Assembly: GCF_041438865.1 (NCBI RefSeq)
Contig: NZ_CP109450.1
Coordinates: 2,707,001 to 2,771,000, forward strand
Length of the DNA: 64,000 bases
Origin: Streptomyces sp. NBC_01471
Lineage (GTDB): Bacteria; Actinomycetota; Actinomycetes; Streptomycetales; Streptomycetaceae
Reading direction: 5' to 3'
Both the position numbers and the translations under genes were made by a program. Shown piece after piece: positions 17,829-27,157 of this stretch. Every line of letters starts with the position of its first letter. Positions within the stretch are counted from its first letter, which is position 1. Under the pieces are notes generated by a model that saw only the letters and a program-made list of their open reading frames with translations, was not told the origin of the DNA and did not search any database.

Positions 17829-19406
17829 ATGACGAATGGCGATGCCCCCGCAAATAATCCGGCCGAGCCGGATGTCATCTCGCAGCGGCGCAAATGGATG
17901 GTCCTCGCGGTGGTTTCCACCAGCCTCCTCCTGTGCGGAATCGACCTGACCGTTCTGCACGCGGCGGTGCCGAGCATGGCACTGGACCTGCATCCCAGCG
18001 GAGTGCAGCTGCTCTGGATCGTCGACATCTACTCACTGACGCTCGCCTCGCTGCTGGTCACCTGCGGCACCCTCGGGGACCGGATCGGGCGCAAACGCAT
18101 GGTGCTCAGCGGTTTCGCCGTGTTCGGGCTGGCGTCGGCGGCCGCCGCTTTCTCCAACACGACGCCTCAACTGATCGCCACCCGGGTCGCGTTGGGCATC
18201 GGCGCCGCGATGATCATGGCGTCGACCGTGGCCATCATCCGTGTCGTGTTCACCGACGCCCGGGAACGGGCCACCGCGATCGGCATCTGGACCTCGGCCC
18301 ACAGCGTCGGCGCCACCCTCGGACCGCTGCTCGGCGGCCTGATCACCGAGCGCTGGGGCTGGGGTGCGGTCTTCCTGGTCAACGTGCCCATCGTGCTGGT
18401 CATCCTCGTCGTGGGCGCCCGAGTGGTGCCGGAGTCCCGCAACCCCGCCCCGCGCCACTGGGACATGGCCAGCGTCGCCATGTCGATCACCGGGCTCGCG
18501 GGGGTCGTGTACGCCCTCAAACAGGCGGGAGAGCACGTGGGCGTCGACCCGCTCATCCTCGCTGCGGCCTTCGGCGGTGCACTGCTGCTCTACCTGTTCG
18601 TACGACGGCAGCGCCGGCTGGCCGAACCTCTGCTGGACTTCTCGCTCTTCAGCGACCGCCGCTTCTCCACCGCGACGGTGTGTGTGATCGGCTGCTTCGG
18701 CAGCTATGTGGCCCTGCTGTTCTTCCTCACCCAGTGGTTCCAGCAGGTCGGCGGGTTCTCGCCGGTCCGGGCAGGACTCGCCCTGATGCCCATGGCCGCC
18801 GCGAATGCCGTGGGTGCCACGACCGCACCCTGGGCCTCGGCGCGTTGGGGCAATCGCTGGGCCCTGACCGGATCGCTCACCCTGTTCGCCGCCGCGGCGG
18901 CCGCCCTTGCGCTGACCGGCGACACCGGGCACTACGGCCAGCTCATCCCGCCCCTCATCGCCGCCGGGCTCGGCGCGGGAGTCGTCATGACCCTGGGCGC
19001 GGACTCCATCATGGCCGCGGCGCAGCCCGAACGCTCCGGGGAGGCCGCCGCCATCCAGGAAACCTCCTTCGAGCTCGGCGCCGGCCTCGGCGTGGCCATT
19101 CTGGGCACCGCACTGACCGCGACCTACCGCACCGGGCTGCCGGACGTGGCCGGCCTGAGCGCACAGCAGCAGAGCACCGCGCAGGAATCCTTCGCCTCGG
19201 CGGAGGAAGTCCTGAAACAACTCCCGTCGGCAACGGCGATCCGGCTCACCGCAGCGGCACGCCACGCCTACGACCAGGGCTTCACCACGGTCGCGGGTGC
19301 GGCCGCGGCAGTCCTCGTGGCCACCGCGGTACTGGCCGCTGCCATGCTGCGGCCGCGGACGGCGCGGTGCGAGGAGGAGCCGGCGGAGGCGAAGGCGACG
19401 CCGTAG
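17829..19406 (+). CDS. DHA2-type (EmrB/QacA) MFS drug exporter
   Basis: Encodes 525 residues with about 14 hydrophobic segments. The first helix carries the DHA2 signature LCGIDLTVLHAAVP, the loop after helix 2 has LGDRIGRKRMVL, and helix 5 has the motif GATLGPLLGGLITERWGW. ATG at 17829 is chosen because the frame upstream is not membrane-like. Controlled by the divergent HxlR gene. At the edge of the accessory cluster, it is the most likely export or self-protection route for its product, though a general multidrug role cannot be excluded. Confidence 0.92.
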   Translation: MTNGDAPANNPAEPDVISQRRKWMVLAVVSTSLLLCGIDLTVLHAAVPSMALDLHPSGVQLLWIVDIYSLTLASLLVTCGTLGDRIGRKRMVLSGFAVFGLASAAAAFSNTTPQLIATRVALGIGAAMIMASTVAIIRVVFTDARERATAIGIWTSAHSVGATLGPLLGGLITERWGWGAVFLVNVPIVLVILVVGARVVPESRNPAPRHWDMASVAMSITGLAGVVYALKQAGEHVGVDPLILAAAFGGALLLYLFVRRQRRLAEPLLDFSLFSDRRFSTATVCVIGCFGSYVALLFFLTQWFQQVGGFSPVRAGLALMPMAAANAVGATTAPWASARWGNRWALTGSLTLFAAAAAALALTGDTGHYGQLIPPLIAAGLGAGVVMTLGADSIMAAAQPERSGEAAAIQETSFELGAGLGVAILGTALTATYRTGLPDVAGLSAQQQSTAQESFASAEEVLKQLPSATAIRLTAAARHAYDQGFTTVAGAAAAVLVATAVLAAAMLRPRTARCEEEPAEAKATP

Positions 19407-19420
19407 GGCTGGAGCTGGGC

Positions 19421-19449
19421 GTGGCCCCGATCAGCCGGTCGGGGGCCAC
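19421..19449. terminator. Hairpin after the exporter gene
   Basis: GTGGCCCCGA (19421-19430) pairs with TCGGGGGCCAC (19439-19449) with one bulged base, 14 bases after the stop. The rest of the gap to 19641 shows no further gene. Confidence 0.75.
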
Positions 19450-19641
19450 CGTTCTCCCGTCACCGACGGCCCCCGGCCGGCCCCCGCACCCCCCCGGTAA
19501 GCGCAACCAGAAGTGTCACTCCGCATCCGCTGCCGCAGACTGCAGACAGAAAGCCGATCTAAAAGCACACGAAAGCTGACAGAACGCGCCAAGGCCGGGC
19601 GATCCACCCGGCCCTTCCTCGTCGCAGTGGAGGCGAGAGCT

Positions 19642-20874
19642 TTGATACCGATCAGCCGTCCCCGGATCCGATGGGCCGTCCTCCTGGCCCTGCTCACCGT
19701 CGGGGCGCTGGCGCTCGCCGCCTGCTCCGCAGGGTCCGGCGGCGGCAGCGGCGGTACGAAGACCCCGGTGCCCACCAGCACGAGTACGCCCCGGGCCCGG
19801 CTCACCACCACACCGGGGGACGGGGCCAAGAACGTCGGCATCAACACCGGGGACATCCGGGCCGCCGTGGAGAACGGCACCCTGACCTCGGTCACCCTGA
19901 CGGACCAGAACACCGGCCGGGCCATTCCCGGTGCGATGGCCACGTCCAAGGTCTCCTGGCGGCCGGGGAAGGGCCTGAAACGCGGCACGCCGTACGTGCT
20001 CACCGCGAAGGCCAAGGACCCGGGCGGCAAGACCCTGGCGAAGATCTCCCACTTCACCACCGTCGCCGAAAGCAATTCGGTGATCGCGTTCTTCACCCCC
20101 GAACCGAGCACCAAGGTCGGTGTCGGTATGGAGGTCTCCTTCAACCTCGACAAACCGGTGAAGGACGAGAAGGCCGTCGAATCGGCCGTCACCATCACGT
20201 CGAGCGGCGGCGAACAGGCCGTGGGCCACTGGTTCAACCCGCAGCGTCTCGACTTCCGGCCGAAGGAGTACTGGACGCCGGGGTCGGTGGTGAAGGTGCG
20301 GCTGAAGCTGGCCGGTGTCGAGGTCTCCCCCGGTGTGTACGGCGTGCAGGACAAGACGTTCTCGTTCACCGTCGGGCGGTCCCAGATCTCCACCGTGGAC
20401 GCGGCGAAGCAGTCGATGACCGTGGTGCGCGACGGCAGCCCGCTCAAGACCATCCCGGTCTCCAGCGGCTCCCCGTCCCACGGCACGTACAACGGCACGA
20501 TGGTGATCTCGGAGAAGTACCAGCAGACCAAGATGGACAGCACGACGGTCGGGCTCGGCAGCGAGTACAACATCCCGGACGTGCCGCACGCGCAGCGGCT
20601 GACCCGGTCGGGGACCTTCATCCACGGCAACTACTGGGCGGCGCCCAGCACGTTCGGCTCGCAGGCCACCAGCCACGGCTGCATCGGGATGCGGGACGCG
20701 CAGGGCGGTACGGACACCTCCACCCCGGCCGGCTGGTTCTACACCAACTCGCTGATCGGTGACGTGGTCATCGTGAAGAACTCGGCCGGGGGCGGCAAGG
20801 TCACCCCGGACAACGGCATCAACGGATGGAACCTCCCCTGGGCCGACTGGACGGCCGGGAGCGCGCTGAAGTGA
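19642..20874 (+). CDS. L,D-transpeptidase lipoprotein (Ig-like domain plus YkuD), copy 1
   Basis: Encodes 410 residues from TTG at 19642 (GGAGG eight bases upstream; GTG at 19627 is an alternative). A lipoprotein signal ends at LALAAC, with the acylated cysteine near residue 24. Two Ig-like domains follow (NVGINTGDIRAAVENG; ALxxPVKDEKAVESAV) and a C-terminal YkuD domain with the catalytic HGNYWA...SHGCIGMRD motif. Such enzymes make 3-3 peptidoglycan cross-links outside the membrane. A paralogue lies at 27158-28411 on the other strand. Confidence 0.93.
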   Translation: MIPISRPRIRWAVLLALLTVGALALAACSAGSGGGSGGTKTPVPTSTSTPRARLTTTPGDGAKNVGINTGDIRAAVENGTLTSVTLTDQNTGRAIPGAMATSKVSWRPGKGLKRGTPYVLTAKAKDPGGKTLAKISHFTTVAESNSVIAFFTPEPSTKVGVGMEVSFNLDKPVKDEKAVESAVTITSSGGEQAVGHWFNPQRLDFRPKEYWTPGSVVKVRLKLAGVEVSPGVYGVQDKTFSFTVGRSQISTVDAAKQSMTVVRDGSPLKTIPVSSGSPSHGTYNGTMVISEKYQQTKMDSTTVGLGSEYNIPDVPHAQRLTRSGTFIHGNYWAAPSTFGSQATSHGCIGMRDAQGGTDTSTPAGWFYTNSLIGDVVIVKNSAGGGKVTPDNGINGWNLPWADWTAGSALK

Positions 20875-20921
20875 CCTGGGCAGGATGAGGCACCGACCGG
20901 CGCACCGCCTAGGGTTTCCCC

Positions 20922-22517
20922 GTGGGGATGACTGAGAAGGTTCAGCTGCGCGCCGGGGGAAACATACGGCCCAGCAGCCCGAGTTCCGGGCGGAGTCCGG
21001 GCCGGTGGTGGTTCGTGCCGCTGGTGGCCACCGGCTGCGTCCTTCCGCTGTACGCGGTGTGGGCGACGGTGCTGGCCACCGGGGGCGGGGATCTGGCAGC
21101 CCAGTTCGCCTGGGCCGGTTTCGCGTCACGGCATCCGGCATCCGCGTACAACCTGTTCTGGTACGGCGGGACCCACACCGCCAACTACAGCCTCCTGACG
21201 CCGTATCTGATGGCCTGGTTCGGCACCACGACCGTCTCCGTGCTGGCCGGGACCGGCGGGACCTGGGTGCTCTCCCGCCTCGTCGTGCGCACCGGCGTGC
21301 GGTGGCCGCTGGCGCCAGCCGTGCTCGGTGCGCTCGCGCTCTGGTGCAATGTCGCGTCCGGGCGCACCACCTTCGCGGTGGGGGTGGCCATGGCACTGCT
21401 CGCCGTGCTGTGGCTGGAGCGCCGGGTCGCGGCGCCGGTGTGCGCCGCGCTCGCGACGATGGCGAGTCCGGTCGCCGGGCTGTTCCTGGTGGTGCTCGCG
21501 GGCGCCCTCCTACTCGACCGGCAGTGGCGCAGGGGGCTGGGGCTCGCGCTGCCGCCGTTCGTGGTGGTCGCCGCGACGACGCTGGTCTTCCCGTTCCAGG
21601 GCGAGCAGCCGATGGCCGCCGGAAAGCTCTGGATGCCGCTGGCCGCGTGCGCCGCGCTGGCGCTCGCCGCGCGGCACCGGATCGTCCGGTACAGCGCGCT
21701 GGTGTACGGGGCGGGCGTCGTTCTGACCTACCTGATCCCCTCTCCCATCGGGACGAACGTGGAGCGGCTCGTCGGTCTGGTGGGGCCGGTCGTGCTGCTG
21801 GTCGCGGCCCTCGGTGAGGACACCCGGGCGCGGCGCGCCCTGCTGGTCGCCGCGCTCTGCCTGAACTGCTACTGGCTCGCCGACAAGACCGCCGACGACC
21901 TGCGGATCTCGACCACCGTGCCCGCCTGGGCCGCCGACACGAAGGGGGTCGTCACCGCGCTGCGCGGACTGCGCGCCGACCGCACCCGGGTCGAGGTGGT
22001 GCCCGCCCGCAACCACCGCGAGGCCACCCTGCTGGCCCCGCACGTGAACATGGCCCGCGGCTGGAACCGCCAGCTCGACGTGGAGCGCGGGCGGCTCTTC
22101 TACGACGGGTCGCTGACCGCCACCACGTACCGGGCCTGGCTGGACCGGTTCGCCGTCGGGTACGTCGTGCTGCACGACGGCCGCCCCGACGGCCCGGCCG
22201 AGGGCGAGGCCGCTCTCGTACGGTCGGGGCCGCACTGGCTCCAGCCGGTCTGGCACGACGCCCACTGGCGGATCTACCGGGTACGCGGTGCGACCCCGCT
22301 GGTGGAGGCACCCGCGAGCGTCGTGAGCGGCGGCGACGCACGGCTGGTGGTGCGTGTGCCGCGGCCCGGGACGGTGACGGTACGGATCGCGTACTCGCCC
22401 TGGCTGCGGGCGAGCGGCGGCGGATCGGTGCACCGGCGCGGGAAGTGGACCGGGCTGACGGTGCGGCACGCGGGCGACTACCGGCTCGGCTCGGGGTACC
22501 GCGCACTGGTCGGCTGA
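20922..22517 (+). CDS. Polytopic membrane protein, GT-C/Wzy-like layout, function unknown
   Basis: Encodes 531 residues; GTG at 20922 or ATG at 20928. There are about ten transmembrane segments in the first 300 residues (from WWFVPLVATGCVLPLYAVW to RRALLVAALCLNCYWLAD), then a soluble extracytoplasmic C-terminus of about 210 residues with a beta-rich end (ARLVVRVPRPGTVTVRIAYSPW). That architecture resembles GT-C glycosyltransferases, but no DxD/ExD motif is obvious in the first loop. TAGGGT lies seven bases before the GTG, so the mRNA may be leaderless. Confidence 0.8.
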   Translation: MGMTEKVQLRAGGNIRPSSPSSGRSPGRWWFVPLVATGCVLPLYAVWATVLATGGGDLAAQFAWAGFASRHPASAYNLFWYGGTHTANYSLLTPYLMAWFGTTTVSVLAGTGGTWVLSRLVVRTGVRWPLAPAVLGALALWCNVASGRTTFAVGVAMALLAVLWLERRVAAPVCAALATMASPVAGLFLVVLAGALLLDRQWRRGLGLALPPFVVVAATTLVFPFQGEQPMAAGKLWMPLAACAALALAARHRIVRYSALVYGAGVVLTYLIPSPIGTNVERLVGLVGPVVLLVAALGEDTRARRALLVAALCLNCYWLADKTADDLRISTTVPAWAADTKGVVTALRGLRADRTRVEVVPARNHREATLLAPHVNMARGWNRQLDVERGRLFYDGSLTATTYRAWLDRFAVGYVVLHDGRPDGPAEGEAALVRSGPHWLQPVWHDAHWRIYRVRGATPLVEAPASVVSGGDARLVVRVPRPGTVTVRIAYSPWLRASGGGSVHRRGKWTGLTVRHAGDYRLGSGYRALVG

Positions 22518-22536
22518 GCGGGCCGGCCGGCGGTGC

Positions 22537-22558
22537 CCGGACGGCCCCGCCCGTCCGG
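22537..22558. terminator. Terminator between convergent genes
   Basis: CCGGACGG (22537-22544) pairs with CCGTCCGG (22551-22558) between the membrane-protein stop at 22517 and the alcohol dehydrogenase stop at 22571. Confidence 0.7.
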
Positions 22559-22570
22559 CCGGGCGAGGCC

Positions 22571-23617
22571 TCAGATCGTCGCGGTGTCGATCACGAAGCG
22601 GTAGCGCACATCGCTGCTGACCACGCGCTCGTACGCCTCGTTGATCCGGTCGGCGCCGATCACCTCGATCTCCGCGCCGAAGCCGTGCTCGGCGCAGAAG
22701 TCCAGCATCTCCTGGGTCTCGCGGATGCCGCCGATGCCGGAGCCCGCGAGGGTCTTCCGGCCGCCGATCACCGAGAACAGGTTGAGCGAGACGGGCTCCT
22801 CGGGGGCGCCGACGTTGATCATGGCGCCGTCCGTCTTGAGCAGACTCAGGTACGAGTCGAGCGGGAGCGGCGCGGAGACCGTGGAGACGATCAGGTCCAG
22901 GGTGCCCCGGAGCTCCTCGAAGGTCTTCGGGTCGCTGGTGGCGTAGTAGTGGTCGGCGCCCAGCTTCAGCCCGTCCTCCTGCTTTCGCAGCGACTGGCTC
23001 AGCACGGTCACCTCGGCGCCCATCGCGTGTGCGATCTTGACACCCATGTGACCGAGGCCGCCCAGGCCGACGATGGCGACCTTCTTGCCGGGCCCGGCCT
23101 TCCAGTGGGCGAGCGGCGAGTAGGTGGTGATCCCGGCGCAGAGCAGCGGCGCGGCCACGTCGAGCCCGATGCCCTCGGGGATGCGCAGGGTGTAGTTCTC
23201 GTCCACGACGATGTGCGTGGAGTAGCCGCCGTAAGTGGGCTCGCCCTGCTTGTCGCGGGCGTTGTACGTGCCGATGTTGCCCCGGGAGCAGTACTGCTCA
23301 AGGCCGGCCCTGCAGTTGTCGCACTCCCGGCAGGAGTCGACCATGCAGCCGACACCGACCCGGTCTCCGACGGCGAACTTGGTGACCCCGGGGCCGACCT
23401 CGGCGACGATCCCCGCTATCTCGTGACCGGGGACCATCGGGAAGATGCCCTTGCCCCAGCCCTCCCGGGCCTGGTGGATGTCGGAGTGGCAGATACCGGC
23501 GAACTTGATGTCGATCAGTACGTCGTGCTCGCCGACCGGCCGGCGCGGCACGGTGGTGCGCTCCAGCGGGGCCTTGGGAGCGGGGGCGGCGTACGCGGCG
23601 ACGGTGGTGACAGTCAT
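22571..23617 (-). CDS. Zinc-dependent NAD(P)-linked alcohol dehydrogenase (YahK/AdhC-type)
   Basis: Encodes 348 residues, medium-chain dehydrogenase. Catalytic zinc ligands are in GICHSDIH and GHEIAG; the structural zinc cysteines are CxxCDNCxxGLEQYC; the Rossmann loop is [10 protein letters not shown], with S-Q-S after the second strand favouring NADPH as in the cinnamyl-alcohol/aldehyde reductase group. It reduces aldehydes broadly. GAGGAGA lies upstream of the ATG. It diverges from an XRE regulator at 23787, which probably controls it. Confidence 0.93.
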   Translation of the reverse strand: MTVTTVAAYAAPAPKAPLERTTVPRRPVGEHDVLIDIKFAGICHSDIHQAREGWGKGIFPMVPGHEIAGIVAEVGPGVTKFAVGDRVGVGCMVDSCRECDNCRAGLEQYCSRGNIGTYNARDKQGEPTYGGYSTHIVVDENYTLRIPEGIGLDVAAPLLCAGITTYSPLAHWKAGPGKKVAIVGLGGLGHMGVKIAHAMGAEVTVLSQSLRKQEDGLKLGADHYYATSDPKTFEELRGTLDLIVSTVSAPLPLDSYLSLLKTDGAMINVGAPEEPVSLNLFSVIGGRKTLAGSGIGGIRETQEMLDFCAEHGFGAEIEVIGADRINEAYERVVSSDVRYRFVIDTATI

Positions 23618-23728
23618 CCGGAAACGATCTCCTCAGAAATGGGGTGGTCCCTCCAGCCTGCCGGATGGTTCAGCTTTCACACATGGGCTGCCGTCTCCCT
23701 GCTGTGCCTACGCCCACTGTGCGTACCA

Positions 23729-23736
23729 CTGGCAGG
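23729..23736. promoter_or_regulatory. ACTGGCAG motif between the ADH and XRE genes
   Basis: ACTGGCAG, preceded by GTACC, lies in the divergent intergenic region. The same octamer occurs on the other strand at 61045-61052 between the SDR gene and its own XRE regulator. It is a candidate operator core for this regulator subfamily. Confidence 0.45.
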
Positions 23737-23786
23737 GTCAGGATGGTCCGCGTACGACCAGGGGGACGGGCGCGGATACTGGAGGT

Positions 23787-24647
23787 ATGGACCAGCGTGC
23801 CGAACTCAGTGAATTCCTCCGTTCCCGCCGGGCCCGCCTCCAGCCGCAGGACGTGGGGCTGCCCGATCTGGGCAGGCACCGCAGGGTGCCCGGGCTGCGG
23901 CGTGAGGAGCTCGCACAGCTCGCCGGGGTGTCCGTGGCGTACTACACCCGGCTGGAACAGGGCCACGGCAGCAATGTCTCCAGCGACGTCCTGGACTCCG
24001 TGGCGCGGGCGCTGCGGCTCTCGGACGCGGAGTGCGCGCACCTGACGCACCTGGCGGGGCCGAAGCCGAAGAAGAAGCGGGCCGCTGCGGCCAGGCCGCA
24101 GCGGATGCGGCCCGCGCTCCAGCATCTGATGGACGCGATGGACGGTGTCCCCGCGTACGTCCTGGGACGGCGGATGGACATCCTCGGCTCGAACCGGCTG
24201 GCGCGTGCGCTGTTCGGTGACTTCACGGCGCTTCCGGCCGATGGGCGCAACATGGCGCGGATCGTGTTCCTCGACCCCAACTCGCGTGATCTGTACACCG
24301 AGTGGGAGTGTGTGGCGGCCGAGATGGTCAGCGCGCTCCGGTTGTTCGCGGGCTGCTTCCCCGACGATCCGCAGCTGTCCGCGCTGGTGGGCGAGCTGTC
24401 GGTGAAGAGCGACGAGTTCCGGGTGCTGTGGGCGGCGCACACCGTGCGGGACAAGGGCCACTGCGTCAAGCAGCTGCACCATCCGCTGGTGGGTGCGCTG
24501 ACGCTGGCGTACGAGACGCTGAATCTGCCGGGCGACCAGGACCAGAGCCTGATCACCTACCACGCCGAGCCGGGCTCGGACGCGGTGGAGACCTTGCGGC
24601 TGCTGGCGTCCTGGGGCGTGGACGAGGCCCCGCGGCTCAGCCGGTAG
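23787..24647 (+). CDS. XRE (MmyB-like) transcriptional regulator
   Basis: Encodes 286 residues. An N-terminal helix-turn-helix (HRRVPGLRREELAQLAGVSVAYYTRLEQG, about 35-65) is followed by a Lys/Arg-rich linker (PKPKKKRAAAA) and an MmyB-like PAS ligand-binding domain (MDILGSNRLARALFGDF, HHPLVGALTLAYETLNLP). ATG at 23787 has GGAGG only one base away, too close to act as Shine-Dalgarno, while GATACT sits seven bases upstream, so a leaderless mRNA is likely. Divergent from the alcohol dehydrogenase gene, its probable target. Confidence 0.92.
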   Translation: MDQRAELSEFLRSRRARLQPQDVGLPDLGRHRRVPGLRREELAQLAGVSVAYYTRLEQGHGSNVSSDVLDSVARALRLSDAECAHLTHLAGPKPKKKRAAAARPQRMRPALQHLMDAMDGVPAYVLGRRMDILGSNRLARALFGDFTALPADGRNMARIVFLDPNSRDLYTEWECVAAEMVSALRLFAGCFPDDPQLSALVGELSVKSDEFRVLWAAHTVRDKGHCVKQLHHPLVGALTLAYETLNLPGDQDQSLITYHAEPGSDAVETLRLLASWGVDEAPRLSR

Positions 24648-24767
24648 ACCGGTGGGAGGACCGGCCCCGGCCGCACCCCGCGACCCGGTACGACCGCCCT
24701 CCGTACGGCCGCACCGGGTGGGCCCGGATCCCGGGAGACAGGCCCTGCACCGTCCGGGGAGAAAGCC

Positions 24768-25451
24768 CTACGCCGCCGCGTTCTCGGTGATGGTGACCTT
24801 GCCCTTGCGGATGGTCGCGAGCCGGGGAGCCCGGCGGGCGAGCGCCGTGTCGTGGGTGACCATGACGAAGGTCAGCCCGTGCTCCTTCCAGAGCACTTCG
24901 AGCACCTCCATGATCTCGTCGCGCATGCCCTCGTCGAGGTTGCCCGTCGGCTCGTCGGCGAGCAGCACCTTGGGGTTCTTGACCAGCGCGCGGGCGATGG
25001 CGACGCGCTGCTGCTGCCCGCCGGACATCTCGGACGGGAGGTGCCCGAAGCGCTCGGCGAGGCCGACGGATTCCAGGGCGTCGGCAGCCCTTCCGCGCCG
25101 TTCGGACGGCCTGAGACCGAGCGGGACGAGTGCGGTCTCGACGTTCTCCTGGGCGGTGAGCGTCGGTATCAGGTTGAAGGACTGGAAGACGAAGCCGATG
25201 TTCTGGGCGCGCACCGTGGTGAGCTTGGCCTCGCTGAGCTTCCCGAGGTCCACCCCGTCGAGCACGACGCTGCCCCCGGTCGGCCGGTCGAGGCCGCCGA
25301 GCATCTGGAGGAGGGTGGACTTGCCGCCACCGGTGGGACCCTGGATGACCAGCCGGCCGCCGTCCTCGATGGTCAGGTCGACCCCGGCGAGCGCGTCGAT
25401 GGTCTTCTTGCCGCGCTGGTAGCGCTTGCTGACTCCGCTGAGTTCGTACAT
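24768..25451 (-). CDS. MacB/LolD-type ABC transporter ATP-binding protein
   Basis: Encodes 227 residues. Walker A GPTGGGKSTLL, Q-loop VFQSFNLIPTLTA (typical of MacB), signature MSGGQQQRVAIARAL, Walker B VLLADEPTGNLD and H-loop VTHD are all present. It pairs with the FtsX-like permease gene 56 bp upstream in the same operon. Members power extrusion of peptides, antibiotics or lipoproteins by mechanotransmission rather than ordinary alternating access. Confidence 0.95.
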   Translation of the reverse strand: MYELSGVSKRYQRGKKTIDALAGVDLTIEDGGRLVIQGPTGGGKSTLLQMLGGLDRPTGGSVVLDGVDLGKLSEAKLTTVRAQNIGFVFQSFNLIPTLTAQENVETALVPLGLRPSERRGRAADALESVGLAERFGHLPSEMSGGQQQRVAIARALVKNPKVLLADEPTGNLDEGMRDEIMEVLEVLWKEHGLTFVMVTHDTALARRAPRLATIRKGKVTITENAAA

Positions 25452-25507
25452 GGAACGGTCTCAACTCCTGCTGTACGGAAAAGGTGGGGGTACGGACGGG
25501 CGGGGCG

Positions 25508-26992
25508 CTACTCGACGCGGCGCAGGGCGTCCGCGGGCCGCAGCCGCGAGGCGCGCCAGCCGCCGAAGCCGCCCGCGATGAGCCCGCCGGCCACGGCCAG
25601 GGCGACCGCGACGCCGATGGTGGAGACCGAGACGGGCGCGGTGAGCGCGATGTCGAGGGCCTTCGACGCGGCCTGCCTGCCGCCGCCGAAGCCGCCCCGC
25701 ATCCCGCCGCCGAAGCCGCCTCCCCCGAAGCCGCCGCGCGCTCCGCCGCCGGACGAGCCGACCGACGCGGACAGCGTCGGGCTGATGGCGGTCACGATGT
25801 ACGCGCCCGCCAGTCCGAGCGCGATCCCGATGACACCGCCGAGCAGCCCGTTGACCAGCGCTTCGCCGACGACCTGGCGGGTGACACGGCCGCTCTTCCA
25901 GCCGAGCGCCTTCAGTGTGCCGAACTCCCGCACCCGGCGGCTGACGGCCGAGGAGGTGAGCAGCCCGGCCACCAGGAAGGCGGCGATCAGGACCGCGATC
26001 GACAGCCACTTGCCGACGTTGGTGGCGAGGTCGGACGCGGTGGAGAGGGAGCCGGAGACGGTGTCCGCCAGGTCGGCGGACGTGGTGACCGTGGTGCCGG
26101 GAACGTTCTTCTGGACGGCCGACTTGACGCCGGAGATCCGCTGGGAGTCGGTGGCCTTGACGTACACCGTGGTGACCTTGTCCTTGGCACCGGCGAGCGT
26201 CTGGGCCTGCTTCAGCGGCAGATAGAGGTTGGCCGCCGCGTCCCCGCTGTCGGGGGTGGCGACCCCCACGATCTTGTACGCGACCGAGGAGATGGTCACG
26301 GTGGAGCCGACCGCGAGCTTCTTCTTCTTGGCGTACGAGGCGTCGACGACGGCGACCCTCGCGTCGGTCTCCGTGCTGGTGAAGGTGCGTCCCGCGGTGA
26401 TCTTCGACGAGGTCAGCGGGCCGAGGCCGAGGTGGGCCACGTCCGTCCCGTACACGGTGTACGAGTCGACGCCGAAGTTGGCGCCGCCGCCCCGGACCTC
26501 ACCCTGCGGGGCTCCGGCACCGCCGCCCCTGCGGCCGGTGGCACCGGCGCCGCCCGCCCGCTGCTTGAACTCGCCGCGCTTGAACTGGCCGTCGACCTTC
26601 AGCACGTTGAGGCTCAGCCCGCCGACGGCACTGGAGACACCGCTCTGCTCGCCAACCTTGCCGACGGTCGCCGACGACAGGGTCTGGAAACCCTGCACCA
26701 TCACCCGGTCGCTGCTCTGCTTCGAGTCGTCGCCGCTGCCCTTCGCGCCGAACTGGAACGTGGGTCGTGCGTTGCCCCCGGTGGTCCCGGCGGGCGCCTC
26801 GGCCTTCGTGACCGTCATGTCCGTACCGAGGCCGTACAGGGACTGCAGGACCTTGTCCTGCGCCTGGCCCATCCCTGCGGAGACCGAACTGACGACGATG
26901 ACCAGCGCGATGCCGAGGGCCAGCCCGGAGGCGACGACGAGCGCCGCCTTTCTGCGTCGGCGCAGCTCGCGCCGGAGATAGGTGAAGAACAT
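25508..26992 (-). CDS. MacB/FtsX-type ABC transporter permease
   Basis: Encodes 494 residues. Layout is one N-terminal helix (ALVVASGLALGIALVIVVSSV), a large extracellular MacB-PCD domain (about 40-320), then three helices. An unusual Gly/Arg-rich linker (GGGARGGFGGGGFGGGMRGG) sits between helix 3 and helix 4. The C-terminus RLRPADALRRVE is typical of FtsX permeases. It works with the ATPase encoded downstream. The extracellular domain also has a low-complexity Gly/Arg stretch near residue 150. Confidence 0.93.
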   Translation of the reverse strand: MFFTYLRRELRRRRKAALVVASGLALGIALVIVVSSVSAGMGQAQDKVLQSLYGLGTDMTVTKAEAPAGTTGGNARPTFQFGAKGSGDDSKQSSDRVMVQGFQTLSSATVGKVGEQSGVSSAVGGLSLNVLKVDGQFKRGEFKQRAGGAGATGRRGGGAGAPQGEVRGGGANFGVDSYTVYGTDVAHLGLGPLTSSKITAGRTFTSTETDARVAVVDASYAKKKKLAVGSTVTISSVAYKIVGVATPDSGDAAANLYLPLKQAQTLAGAKDKVTTVYVKATDSQRISGVKSAVQKNVPGTTVTTSADLADTVSGSLSTASDLATNVGKWLSIAVLIAAFLVAGLLTSSAVSRRVREFGTLKALGWKSGRVTRQVVGEALVNGLLGGVIGIALGLAGAYIVTAISPTLSASVGSSGGGARGGFGGGGFGGGMRGGFGGGRQAASKALDIALTAPVSVSTIGVAVALAVAGGLIAGGFGGWRASRLRPADALRRVE

Positions 26993-27087
26993 GCGGTGAA
27001 ATTAGGACCCGCCCGTGATGGCGGGATAAGGCCGGCGTGAGAGCCGGATGAGAAGGGCGCCGCAGGACGCGGGGCGGGCCGGAACGC

Positions 27088-27124
27088 CGACGGCGGCCCG
27101 TCCACAAGGGACGGGCCGCCGTCG
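27088..27124. terminator. Terminator of the second L,D-transpeptidase gene
   Basis: A perfect 16-bp stem has arms at 27088-27103 and 27109-27124 and a 5-base loop, lying 34 bases after the L,D-transpeptidase stop and before the ABC operon promoter. Confidence 0.88.
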
Positions 27125-27157
27125 TACGGGGGTGGGGCGGGCTCGCGCCCGGTCCGG

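Noticed and set aside
23445..23786. A longer N-terminus for the XRE regulator at 23787
   Set aside because: It would overlap the ADH gene and its promoter and has no helix-turn-helix-like content. The start at 23787 fits the family and the leaderless -10 box.
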